Virus record (IMG/VR): IMGVR_UViG_3300042914_001505 | Coordinates: 1-26,593 of that record | Reading direction: 5' to 3' (one strand) | DNA: 26,593 bases | From: a virus | Shown: positions 1 through 5,067 of the stretch, piece by piece | Numbering within the stretch: the stretch's first letter is position 1 | How the letters are laid out: each line of letters opens with the position of its first letter | The notes under the pieces: model-generated | The model's input: only the letters and a program-made list of their open reading frames with translations | Told to the model about the DNA's origin: nothing | Database searches by the model: none | Program-made: the position numbers and the translations under genes

Positions 1-835
1 CCTGCGGGCTGTCCTCGCCGTACTCCTCAATGATCTGCTCGTAAACGCTCTTGTCCGTGTCCTCGACCGTGCGGGCGTCGATCTGCCGCGTGTTCCAAAA
101 CGCCCGCTTGGCGTTGAAGCACTCGTAGAAGTACCCTTGGTTGCGCCGCGGGTTGCTGAACGCCAGCCAGAACCTGTGCGGCGTGTTCTCCGTGAAGAAG
201 CCCTGCGCCACGTCCCAGATCGTGTCCGGTATGCCGCTGGCTTCGTCAAAGATCAGCAGCACGCCATCTGAGTTGTGCAGGCCGGCGTAGGCGTCGGGGT
301 TTTCCTCCGACCACAGCCGCCCCTCCGCGCCCCAGTACCGCGTGCCCTTGCGCAGGTCGCGCTCCACGATCTCGCTCAACCACTTGGCCGGCGTGATCCG
401 CGTGGCGCTGATCTCCCACCAGTGGCTGTTGATCAGCATCGCCAGCCACTTCGTGATCTCGGCCCATGTGATGCTGCGGAGCTGCGCCTCGCTGTTGGCC
501 GACACGATGACGCTGGCGCCGATGCGCGTGGTCAGCATCCACACCACCAGCCAACTCACCAGCGCCGACTTGCCGATGCCCCGCCCTGACGCCGTGGCCA
601 TGCGCAGCACTTGGTAGGCGTCTATGGTCTGGTTCTTGGCGATGTGGTCGCGGATGTCGCGCAGCACCTGACGCTGCCACGCGCGCGGCCCTTTGTGCTT
701 GGCCAGCGGCGTGCCGTTCTCGCCCCACGGGAACGCGAACAGTACGAACTTTTCAGGGTCGTTCGCTATCGCCGGACTCCAGAGCCTGGCCATCAAGCCT
801 TGCTCTTGTTCCGCCGAGAACCGGGGCTCTTGCAT
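1..835 (-). CDS. Terminase large subunit, partial (C-terminus beyond left edge)
   Basis: This is the packaging motor ATPase/nuclease that cuts phage DNA and drives it into the prohead through the portal. About 278 N-terminal residues are visible and the frame is open to base 2. A Walker A loop, SGRGIGKS, lies at residues 83-90 and a Walker B strand with catalytic Glu, VLLIFDEA, at 192-199; FSNP near 226 fits the coupling motif. The nuclease domain is off the window. I chose the ATG at 835 because GAGGTG stands four bases before it. This makes the gene overlap the small terminase by 83 bases; an internal ATG at 793 would reduce the overlap to 41 but lacks this context. The ATPase assignment is seen directly; the exact terminase subfamily (headful or cos) is not determined. 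Confidence 0.93.
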   Translation of the reverse strand, partial: MQEPRFSAEQEQGLMARLWSPAIANDPEKFVLFAFPWGENGTPLAKHKGPRAWQRQVLRDIRDHIAKNQTIDAYQVLRMATASGRGIGKSALVSWLVVWMLTTRIGASVIVSANSEAQLRSITWAEITKWLAMLINSHWWEISATRITPAKWLSEIVERDLRKGTRYWGAEGRLWSEENPDAYAGLHNSDGVLLIFDEASGIPDTIWDVAQGFFTENTPHRFWLAFSNPRRNQGYFYECFNAKRAFWNTRQIDARTVEDTDKSVYEQIIEEYGEDSPQ

Positions 836-1232
836 CCGTCACCTCATGTACGAGTTCCAACACCCGCGACTGCGCCTGCTCAAGCGCCGCCGTGATGCTG
901 ATCTGCTGCGCCACGTCGATCTGCACCTGCTGCTTGGCCACCCAACCGTGGACGTTCTGCAAGATCGCCAGCGCCGCTTTGTAGTCGCCGTTCAGCGCCG
1001 CCTCATGCAACACCGCGGACATGGCAAGTTCGCTATCCGCGCGGCCTTTCTGTTCGGCCAACTCCGCAATCGGGTCCAGTTCGCGCAAGCGCCGGTACTC
1101 GCTTGGCAACAACCCTGCCGCCAGCGCCAGGTTGTCGCCTTTCAGCCCCCGTTTCGCCGCGTCGTACACGCGGTTTAGCACGGCCTCCGTGGCTTTGACT
1201 TCGCGGATGGTCAGCGGGAGCGACTTGAACAT
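753..1232 (-). CDS. Terminase small subunit
   Basis: A protein of 159 residues directly upstream of, and overlapping, the large terminase, which is the usual place for the DNA-recognition subunit that selects the packaging site. The N-terminal half is helical, with a helix-turn-helix-like stretch around residues 25-55 (DAAKRGLKGDNLALAAGLLP), followed by a helical region (residues 65-95) and a charged, Gly/Arg-rich tail that overlaps the terminase coding sequence. I prefer the ATG at 1232; an upstream TTG at 1301 would add 23 residues read from AT-rich, non-coding-looking DNA. Neither start has a clear Shine-Dalgarno sequence. A TATACT hexamer at 1242-1247 (minus strand) lies so close to the ATG that a transcript from it would be nearly leaderless, but no good -35 is present. 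Confidence 0.78.
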   Translation of the reverse strand: MFKSLPLTIREVKATEAVLNRVYDAAKRGLKGDNLALAAGLLPSEYRRLRELDPIAELAEQKGRADSELAMSAVLHEAALNGDYKAALAILQNVHGWVAKQQVQIDVAQQISITAALEQAQSRVLELVHEVTDARAPVLGGTRARLDGQALESGDSERP

Positions 1233-1272
1233 GGCGGTCTGAGTATAGCGTAAGCCTTTTCCGTTTGTGTTT

Positions 1273-1289
1273 GCAAAAATAATTTTTGC
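1273..1289. promoter_or_regulatory. 17-bp perfect palindrome upstream of small terminase
   Basis: GCAAAAAT-A-ATTTTTGC has 8-base arms around one central base, in an AT-rich island (about 1262-1315) of an otherwise GC-rich region, about 41 bases before the small terminase ATG. The arm geometry equals that of the palindrome at 1686-1702. It looks like an operator for a dimeric regulator; it is also able to form a weak AT hairpin. Confidence 0.5.
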
Positions 1290-1370
1290 TTGTGGCCCCA
1301 AAAAATAAAAATTGTCTGCGAGCCCTTCGTTTTTGACCGCTCAGGTCGCCGGTCCCCCCGGCCCCCCGTC

Positions 1371-1438
1371 CTGGCGCCTGGCCGCGCGCCGTCTGGCGCC
1401 TGGGCCGCACGCCGTCTGCCGTCTGCCGTCTGCCGTCT
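1371..1438. repeat. Direct repeats: 22/23-bp pair followed by four GCCGTCT units
   Basis: Two imperfect copies of a unit beginning CTGGCGCCTGG and ending CGCCGT occupy 1371-1392 and 1393-1415. They run into four tandem copies of GCCGTCT at 1411-1438. No convincing gene covers this stretch. It may be slippage-prone filler or part of a packaging or replication site. Confidence 0.7.
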
Positions 1439-1440
1439 GC

Positions 1441-1456
1441 TAGGTCATTAGGTCAT
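1441..1456. repeat. Tandem 8-bp repeat TAGGTCAT x2
   Basis: TAGGTCAT occurs twice head to tail. Read on the minus strand it gives TGACCTA, which resembles the core of the GTNACCTAAC motif found three times farther right (1762, 1820, 1938). The stretch 1457-1655 around it holds many short palindromes such as CTAGCTAG and CATATG but no supported gene. Confidence 0.55.
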
Positions 1457-1655
1457 GCCTATCAGGGTTGATGCCCTAGCTAGCATGGCATCCAGACCAT
1501 AGGCGACCTATGCCATGTCACGCCATGCGCCTATATGGCCTTAGGGGCGCGAAGCTGCGCGCCGGTGGTCTTGAGGGTATAGGCGGTCATATGCGCTCTG
1601 GGCATAGCATATCGAGGTCGCGCCGGACGCGCGCGCCGCCATGCCCATATATCAG

Positions 1656-1679
1656 TATATACTTATATACTTATATATC
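1656..1679. repeat. AT-only tandem repeat, three 8-bp units (TATATACT type)
   Basis: TATATACT at 1656-1663 and 1664-1671, followed by TATATATC at 1672-1679. It is one of the few AT-rich tracts of the window and lies immediately beside the palindromic promoter at 1686-1702. Such repeats fit a DNA-unwinding element of an origin, and the right part also supplies the -10 hexamers of the leftward promoter. Confidence 0.6.
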
Positions 1680-1718
1680 TTCTTTTGATTGACAGTCAAT
1701 CATCCAATAGCCTAGAAA
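1672..1718. promoter_or_regulatory. Divergent promoters sharing a 17-bp palindromic operator
   Basis: TGATTGAC-A-GTCAATCA (1686-1702) is a perfect palindrome. It contains a consensus -35, TTGACA (1689-1694), for rightward transcription, followed after 18 bases by TAGAAA (1713-1718). On the other strand it contains TTGACT (1699-1694), followed after 16 bases by TATATA (1677-1672), or after 18 by TATAAG. A protein bound to the palindrome would cover both -35 boxes. Rightward transcription leads to the early operon starting at 1948; leftward transcription leads towards the terminase genes. The hexamers are seen in the sequence; promoter activity is inferred. Confidence 0.6.
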
Positions 1719-1761
1719 GCATATCTCCCTAGAAGATGAGCCGCGTTGAGGCGCCTAGACT

Positions 1762-1947
1762 GTCACCTAACGGCACGACTAAGATGATGGCGCCGGATCG
1801 CCTAATCCCCTGCGGTCAAGTTAGGTAACGCCATTCCTTGGCAATCATCATACGATTGGCAAAGCCCCTACACTTTACTGGGTGAACGACAATCCCGTAC
1901 ATTAACACCTGTCGCGCGATTCCCGCGCGTAACCTAGGTGACCTAAC
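1762..1947. promoter_or_regulatory. Three copies of a 10-bp motif GTNACCTAAC in the early-operon leader
   Basis: GTCACCTAAC (1762-1771, plus), GTTACCTAAC (1820-1829, minus) and GTGACCTAAC (1938-1947, plus, ending at the ATG of the first early gene). The last copy is embedded in overlapping inverted repeats (ACCTAGGT, TAGGTGACCTA) that also contain the likely Shine-Dalgarno AGGTG. Binding here would block translation initiation or transcription. A 30-codon open frame at 1736-1828 lies in this leader but has no ribosome site, so I do not call it a gene. Confidence 0.5.
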
Positions 1948-2139
1948 ATGAACAAGTCGGAACAACGCGAAGTCAACAAGCTGCAGCAGTGGCACGCAGC
2001 AGGCCTTGTCGACGTCAGCACCCTCGCGCGCTCCATGTCTGCACTCATTCGCGCAGCCATGACAAACCGCTCTAAGGCTGAACTGTCCCGTGTCGCTGCA
2101 GACATGAAGTGTGACAAGCACTACGACTTCATCGTCTGA
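1948..2139 (+). CDS. Small hypothetical protein, first gene of the rightward early operon
   Basis: 63 residues, charged and probably all-helical, with no family that I recognise. The ATG at 1948 is preceded by AGGTG with a seven-base gap, which is part of the GTGACCTAAC regulatory motif. The sequence has an N-terminal Lys/Glu/Gln-rich helix (residues 3-17) and a second Ala/Arg-rich helix (24-50). Being first behind the 1686-1718 promoter, and followed by a hairpin rather than by direct coupling, it may be the most highly expressed early protein. Function unknown; small early phage proteins often act on host enzymes or defence systems, but nothing in the sequence shows that here. Confidence 0.6.
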   Translation: MNKSEQREVNKLQQWHAAGLVDVSTLARSMSALIRAAMTNRSKAELSRVAADMKCDKHYDFIV

Positions 2140-2148
2140 CGTCAACCC

Positions 2149-2168
2149 GCGCGGCCTACGGGCCGCGC
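2149..2168 (+). terminator. Intercistronic hairpin with UACG tetraloop
   Basis: GCGCGGCC - TACG - GGCCGCGC forms an eight-base all-GC stem closed by a C(UACG)G loop, a member of the very stable UNCG tetraloops. It lies ten bases after the stop of the first early gene and is followed only by ATCTTT. It may be a partial terminator or an mRNA-stabilising 3' end that raises expression of the first gene over the rest. Confidence 0.5.
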
Positions 2169-2185
2169 ATCTTTGGAGCCGCAAC

Positions 2186-2362
2186 ATGCCGAAAATATCT
2201 GCCGCAAAAACACCCTTGGAGGGGTGGCGCGCTGAAATATGGGTTAGCACCTTGAACCGATGGTTCACGATGACGGGATGCCCGTTCTTTCCGAACCCCG
2301 ACGACGCGATCGCATGGGGCAAAGATCAACTAGCGGGGCATCCCGCTCACGCCGACGAATGA
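2186..2362 (+). CDS. Small hypothetical protein
   Basis: 58 residues starting MPKISAAKTP. The open frame extends upstream to 2111, but the ATG at 2186 follows GGAG (2175-2178) at seven bases and comes after the hairpin at 2149-2168, so I take it as the start. The middle part (EIWVSTLNRWFTMTG) looks like a short beta-hairpin with aromatic residues, and the end reads as a helix (NPDDAIAWGKDQL). It resembles the small phage proteins that carry one beta-sheet and one helix, but I cannot assign a family. Its stop is followed after one base by the ATG of the next gene. Confidence 0.6.
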   Translation: MPKISAAKTPLEGWRAEIWVSTLNRWFTMTGCPFFPNPDDAIAWGKDQLAGHPAHADE

Positions 2363-2363
2363 A

Positions 2364-2549
2364 ATGGGCGCGTTTACGGGCTTGCGAATCCCTTACGACC
2401 ACACAGTCGAGGGGGAAGAGCTACCACCGGGCCCGCCACATTATCCGGGTCACCACTCCAGTGAGTTAAGTAACACCCCCTACGTTTACCCATGGGGGCG
2501 TAAAGAACGCAACGCCTTTTTTGTGGGTCCGTACCCAAAGGAGAACTGA
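2364..2549 (+). CDS. Small Pro/Gly/Tyr-rich hypothetical protein
   Basis: 61 residues, starting one base after the preceding stop, so it is probably translated by coupling; there is no strong ribosome site of its own. It is rich in Pro, Gly, His and Tyr (EELPPGPPHYPG around 18-29 and YVYPWGRK around 40-47) and so is likely extended or disordered. It has no recognisable domain. The alternative is that this frame is only a spacer between better supported neighbours; its tight packing and the ribosome site for the next gene placed inside its last codons favour a real gene. Confidence 0.45.
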   Translation: MGAFTGLRIPYDHTVEGEELPPGPPHYPGHHSSELSNTPYVYPWGRKERNAFFVGPYPKEN

Positions 2550-2553
2550 CACC

Positions 2554-2634
2554 ATGCGCACCCGTCCCATTGACGTCCTCTTCGCATGCGCCTACGGCGC
2601 ATCCCTCGGGCTTTTGCTCGCCGCTTTCATTTGA
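2554..2634 (+). CDS. 26-residue putative membrane peptide
   Basis: A very small gene: MRTRPIDVL followed by a hydrophobic stretch (FACAYGASLGLLLAAFI) long enough for a single membrane crossing, with Arg residues at the start that would stay in the cytoplasm. A strong ribosome site, AAAGGAG (2537-2543), stands ten bases before the ATG, which is the main support. The next gene starts 12 bases after its stop. A single-span peptide in an early operon could act on host membrane proteins or on superinfection, but no function can be read from the sequence. Confidence 0.5.
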   Translation: MRTRPIDVLFACAYGASLGLLLAAFI

Positions 2635-2646
2635 TTGGAGTCCAAT

Positions 2647-2976
2647 ATGGCAACCTATTGGGAAACCGCGCATACTGAAACCGCCGCAGGTTTCGAGATT
2701 GTTCTATCCGTCACCCCGGAAGACATGCCCCCGGATTGGGACGAAACCGAGGAGGAGCGAGCCGAGACACTGCGAAAGATCAACGATGGCGTGTGGGTCT
2801 ATTTTGTGGCCCGTGTGGAAGCCCGGAAGGAAGGGATCACGCTTGGCACTACATACCTCGGGGGATGCTGCTATGACAGTGTGAGCCAGTTTGTAGCATC
2901 CTCCGACTACTACGGGGACATGGTGAAAGAGGTTGTAGAAGAAGCCCGAAAGACCATCGCAAAGCTAACGGACTGA
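2647..2976 (+). CDS. Conserved-type hypothetical phage protein, 109 residues
   Basis: The ATG at 2647 follows GGAG (2637-2640) at six bases; a TTG at 2635 would add four residues and is less likely. The acidic first half (residues 24-46, rich in Asp and Glu) is followed by a predicted strand (GVWVYFVARVEAR) and a short loop with two adjacent Cys (LGGCCYDS, about 71-78), then a helical C-terminus (DMVKEVVEEARKTI). Proteins with this order are familiar from phage genomes of Proteobacteria, but I know no function. The gene ends before a hairpin at 2988-3008. Confidence 0.65.
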   Translation: MATYWETAHTETAAGFEIVLSVTPEDMPPDWDETEEERAETLRKINDGVWVYFVARVEARKEGITLGTTYLGGCCYDSVSQFVASSDYYGDMVKEVVEEARKTIAKLTD

Positions 2977-2987
2977 CCCATCCGTCT

Positions 2988-3008
2988 AGGCGCCCCCAAC
3001 GGGCGCTT
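2988..3008 (+). terminator. Intercistronic hairpin before the Cys-rich gene
   Basis: GCGCCC - CCAAC - GGGCGC (2990-2995 with 3001-3006), extendable by one wobble and one A-T pair. No U-tract follows, so complete termination is unlikely; attenuation or RNA processing is more plausible. Confidence 0.35.
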
Positions 3009-3058
3009 ATGGGATGCGCCAGCATCACACAGTCCAATCCAATCCACTGAGGTACACC

Positions 3059-3814
3059 ATGCCAAACACCAACAGCCTGATTGTTTACGATGGCCCCTCC
3101 ACCATCGATGGCAAGCCTATCGTCGTGATCCTGACAGGGCTCGACCAATCCAGCGCCAATGGCAAAACGGGCGATCTGGTGCAGTCTTTCATCATCCGGT
3201 CGGACGTCGAGCCTCACACTGCACTCAAGACGGGCGATGATGCCAGCGTATGCGGACTGTGCCCGCATCGTCCAATGCTCGCGCGCGCTACCGGCGACGC
3301 CCCATGCTACGTTCGCGTGGGTGAATCCGTGCTCTCAGTCTATCGGGCTTATCGTCGCGGGTCCTATGCGCGCGCATCATCAATTGATCAAGTAGCTGCA
3401 GCGCTGCGCGGTCGGAAATTGCGTCTCGGCACTTACGGCGATCCCGCAGCGGCGCCCGTGGAATTGTGGGCGCTACTGGTGTCGCTGAGTGCCGGGCATG
3501 TTGGATACACCCACCAATGGCAAGCCCACGGGTTCGACGCGCGCGCATGGTCGCCCCTGGTGATGGCATCTGCAGACTCTGCCGACGAAGCCCGTCAAGC
3601 TCAGTCCATGGGAATGCGCTATTTCCGGGTGTCGATTGGCGTGGACAAGGCCCCCCTTGAGGTTACGTGCCCTGCCAGTGCCGAGGGTGGTCGCAAGGCC
3701 CAGTGTTCCGATTGCATGCTCTGCGCAGGGACGTCAAAGCAAGCCCGTTCCATCGTCATTGCCGACCATGCTGCCGGGCATGAGAAGCGTGTCATATCCA
3801 TCCGTTCTATCTGA
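3059..3814 (+). CDS. Cys-rich phage protein of unknown function (two Cys clusters)
   Basis: 251 residues from the ATG at 3059, which follows GAGG at about seven bases; 15 further codons upstream are open but have no ribosome site. The largest protein of the early operon. It has a CGLCPHR motif (about residues 74-80), a conserved-looking core with YRAYRRGSYA, RLGTYGDPAA and a GYTHQW segment, and a C-terminal cluster of the form C-x12-C-x2-C-x2-C beginning about residue 202. I recognise this pattern as a family spread through phages and plasmids of Proteobacteria and annotated as unknown function. The Cys groups could bind zinc or an iron-sulphur cluster; that is inference. Its conservation in mobile DNA makes it the most promising unknown of this operon. 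Confidence 0.8.
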   Translation: MPNTNSLIVYDGPSTIDGKPIVVILTGLDQSSANGKTGDLVQSFIIRSDVEPHTALKTGDDASVCGLCPHRPMLARATGDAPCYVRVGESVLSVYRAYRRGSYARASSIDQVAAALRGRKLRLGTYGDPAAAPVELWALLVSLSAGHVGYTHQWQAHGFDARAWSPLVMASADSADEARQAQSMGMRYFRVSIGVDKAPLEVTCPASAEGGRKAQCSDCMLCAGTSKQARSIVIADHAAGHEKRVISIRSI

Positions 3815-3824
3815 GAGGTCAACT

Positions 3825-4022
3825 ATGCCTGACGTCATTTTTTCCCGCACCAGTCCATCGGACGGGCTAGCCGTCACGGTAACCGCTGATTGGCCTAGCG
3901 GCCGATTCACTGTGCGGTTTACCGATACCGATTCTGGAAACGATATCGAGCGTAGGGTTTATTCAAACCCTGAAGCCGCACAATGGTTCGCCAACAAACT
4001 GCTACCGGAGACAACACAATGA
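3825..4022 (+). CDS. Small hypothetical protein
   Basis: 65 residues starting MPDVIFSRTS. The frame is open far upstream, but the ATG at 3825 is preceded by GAGAGG and lies ten bases after the previous stop. The pattern of alternating hydrophobic residues (VTVTADW, RFTVRFTD) suggests a small beta-sheet followed by one helix (NPEAAQWFANKLL). It overlaps the next gene by ATGA, so the two are translationally coupled. I do not recognise a family. Confidence 0.6.
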   Translation: MPDVIFSRTSPSDGLAVTVTADWPSGRFTVRFTDTDSGNDIERRVYSNPEAAQWFANKLLPETTQ

Positions 4023-4348
4023 AGACCATGCAAGCCCGTTTCCCCGGCCGGTGCGCCCGTACTGGCGCCCCTATCCGCCCCGGTGACACCATCGTTTACG
4101 CTGGCAAGGGCCGGGCTTATCTGTCCGACCTGATCCCTGCGATTGACCCGGACCTAGCCCTAGCCCGTTCGATTGACCCTGATCTGGCGGATGCCGACCC
4201 GGATGCTGCAGCGCATGCCGGCCGGTATCTGCGCCAGAGTCTCGAGCGTGGGGTTTCCCATGTCTGGACATCGGGAGGGAGGGAGTTCTATCGGAACCGC
4301 AAGGGACGGTGTGAAGATGCCCCATGCTGTGGCTGTTGCAATGCATAG
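4019..4348 (+). CDS. Small Cys-containing hypothetical protein (FPGRCARTGAPI type)
   Basis: 109 residues; start at the ATG overlapping the previous stop, with CGGAG (4005-4009) about nine bases before. The N-terminus, with FPGRCARTGAPIRPGD, resembles a treble-clef or zinc-ribbon-like element that occurs at the start of many phage and bacterial proteins. The C-terminus has a second group, CEDAPCCGCC. Together they could bind a metal ion. The middle is an acidic and Pro-rich linker (IDPDLALARSIDPDLADADPD) with an internal repeat of IDPDLA. Function unknown. Confidence 0.6.
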   Translation: MKTMQARFPGRCARTGAPIRPGDTIVYAGKGRAYLSDLIPAIDPDLALARSIDPDLADADPDAAAHAGRYLRQSLERGVSHVWTSGGREFYRNRKGRCEDAPCCGCCNA

Positions 4349-4357
4349 GGGTTGACC

Positions 4358-4513
4358 ATGTCCCGCTCCAACCCTATGCACCCCGCCACGCCACCCCGTC
4401 CCCGCCCGTGGCCCTTCCCTGCCACGTTACCGGCCCCCGGCCACGCCCCGGACCCCAAGCCCGTGCGCGCGCCAGTGCCCTATCCCGTCAACGCGCCAGC
4501 GGCGCCATTTTGA
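4358..4513 (+). CDS. 51-residue proline-rich protein
   Basis: MSRSNPMHPA followed by a chain in which about every third residue is Pro, with Ala and Arg between them. AGGGG (4347-4351), overlapping the previous stop, precedes the ATG by six bases. No membrane segment or fold is expected; such chains usually work as disordered linkers or bind other proteins. Codon composition alone could produce this in a GC-rich region, so the ribosome site and the exact fit between its neighbours are the main support. Confidence 0.45.
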   Translation: MSRSNPMHPATPPRPRPWPFPATLPAPGHAPDPKPVRAPVPYPVNAPAAPF

Positions 4514-4525
4514 GAGGATCGCAAC

Positions 4526-4696
4526 ATGAAACGCTACGCAACTGTTACCGAAACCGTGGTTTACCGCGTGGAATTTGACGCGCCAGAAGGTGCAGACGAC
4601 GACACGCTCGACGACTTGGCCCACGACGAATGGGAATCGAACCCCGGTCGCAAGCCCGTGGATTACTTTGTGGAAATCGAAACGGTGGAGGCCTGA
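4526..4696 (+). CDS. Small acidic hypothetical protein
   Basis: 56 residues, MKRYATVTETVVYRVEFD followed by an acidic middle (DDDTLDDLAHDE) and a terminal strand (DYFVEIETVEA). The layout of two long strands around a helix is that of a small alpha/beta protein. AGAGG stands about eight bases before the ATG at 4526. The strongly negative charge would suit a DNA-mimic or an inhibitor of a nucleic-acid-binding host enzyme, but this is only a possibility. Two bases separate it from the next gene. Confidence 0.6.
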   Translation: MKRYATVTETVVYRVEFDAPEGADDDTLDDLAHDEWESNPGRKPVDYFVEIETVEA

Positions 4697-4698
4697 CC

Positions 4699-4923
4699 AT
4701 GTACGGACCCGCTATGCCCTGTCTCGACCCTGACCGGCCCCTTAACGCCGAGGAATTGGCCGATGAACGCTGGGAAGCCCGCCGTGCCCGCGTACGGACC
4801 CGTGCTCACATCGAGCACCTAGAAACCGCGCTACGCTGGGCGCTTGAACAAATTGAGGATGATCTTTGCCCGGACCACCAGGCCGCGCTGGCGGACGCTT
4901 GGTCACTTTTGGAGGATGAATGA
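4699..4923 (+). CDS. Small helical hypothetical protein
   Basis: 74 residues from the ATG at 4699, preceded by GGAGG (4687-4691) at seven bases. After a short N-terminal arm (MYGPAMPCLDP) it is one long Arg/Glu/Ala-rich helical stretch (residues 14-55), probably a coiled coil, ending in an acidic tail. It overlaps the following 20-codon gene by ATGA. No family recognised. Confidence 0.55.
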   Translation: MYGPAMPCLDPDRPLNAEELADERWEARRARVRTRAHIEHLETALRWALEQIEDDLCPDHQAALADAWSLLEDE

Positions 4924-4982
4924 TCTGGGCCGGCCTGGCCCTGCTGCTGGCTGCTGGACTGATCATCATCCTTGATCTATAG
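4920..4982 (+). CDS. 20-residue putative membrane peptide
   Basis: MIWAGLALLLAAGLIIILDL, nearly all hydrophobic and the right length for one membrane span. GGAGG (4911-4915) precedes the overlapping ATG by four bases, so ribosomes finishing the previous gene could restart here. It is the last gene before the operon terminator. Peptides this small are easily missed and easily over-called; the strong ribosome site and the ATGA junction are the evidence. Confidence 0.4.
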   Translation: MIWAGLALLLAAGLIIILDL

Positions 4983-5025
4983 TCGGGCCTGCCAACTTTC
5001 TCCTGACGCCCCTCCCGGGGCCTTC

Positions 5026-5062
5026 AAGCCCGCCCGGCCATAAGCCCGGCGGGCTTTTTCTT
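5026..5062 (+). terminator. Rho-independent terminator of the early operon
   Basis: AAGCCCGCC (5026-5034) pairs with GGCGGGCTT (5048-5056); an inner GGC/GCC pair closes the loop CATAA. A T-tract runs from 5055 to 5059. It is correctly oriented only for rightward transcription. It lies between convergent genes and stops the early operon before it runs into the antisense strand of the primase gene. Confidence 0.88.
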
Positions 5063-5067
5063 GCCTG

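Noticed and set aside
246-728. Minus-strand open frame of 160 codons inside the terminase
   Set aside because: It is in another frame than the Walker A and Walker B motifs of the large terminase, which run uninterrupted through the same bases.
1510-1692. Plus-strand open frame of 60 codons in the intergenic region
   Set aside because: No ribosome site; it runs through the AT tandem repeats, giving a Tyr/Ile/Ser tail, and its end overlaps the promoter palindrome.
1736-1828. 30-codon open frame in the early leader
   Set aside because: AGAAG touches the ATG without spacing, and the frame overlaps two copies of the GTNACCTAAC motif; regulatory sequence is the better explanation.
1233-1947. tRNA gene or attachment site in the main gap
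   Set aside because: I found no cloverleaf, no T-loop consensus and no integrase in the window that would use such a site.
1816-2322. Minus-strand open frame of 168 codons
   Set aside because: It crosses the leader and two small plus-strand genes that have ribosome sites, covers the hairpin at 2149-2168, and its product shows no sensible fold.
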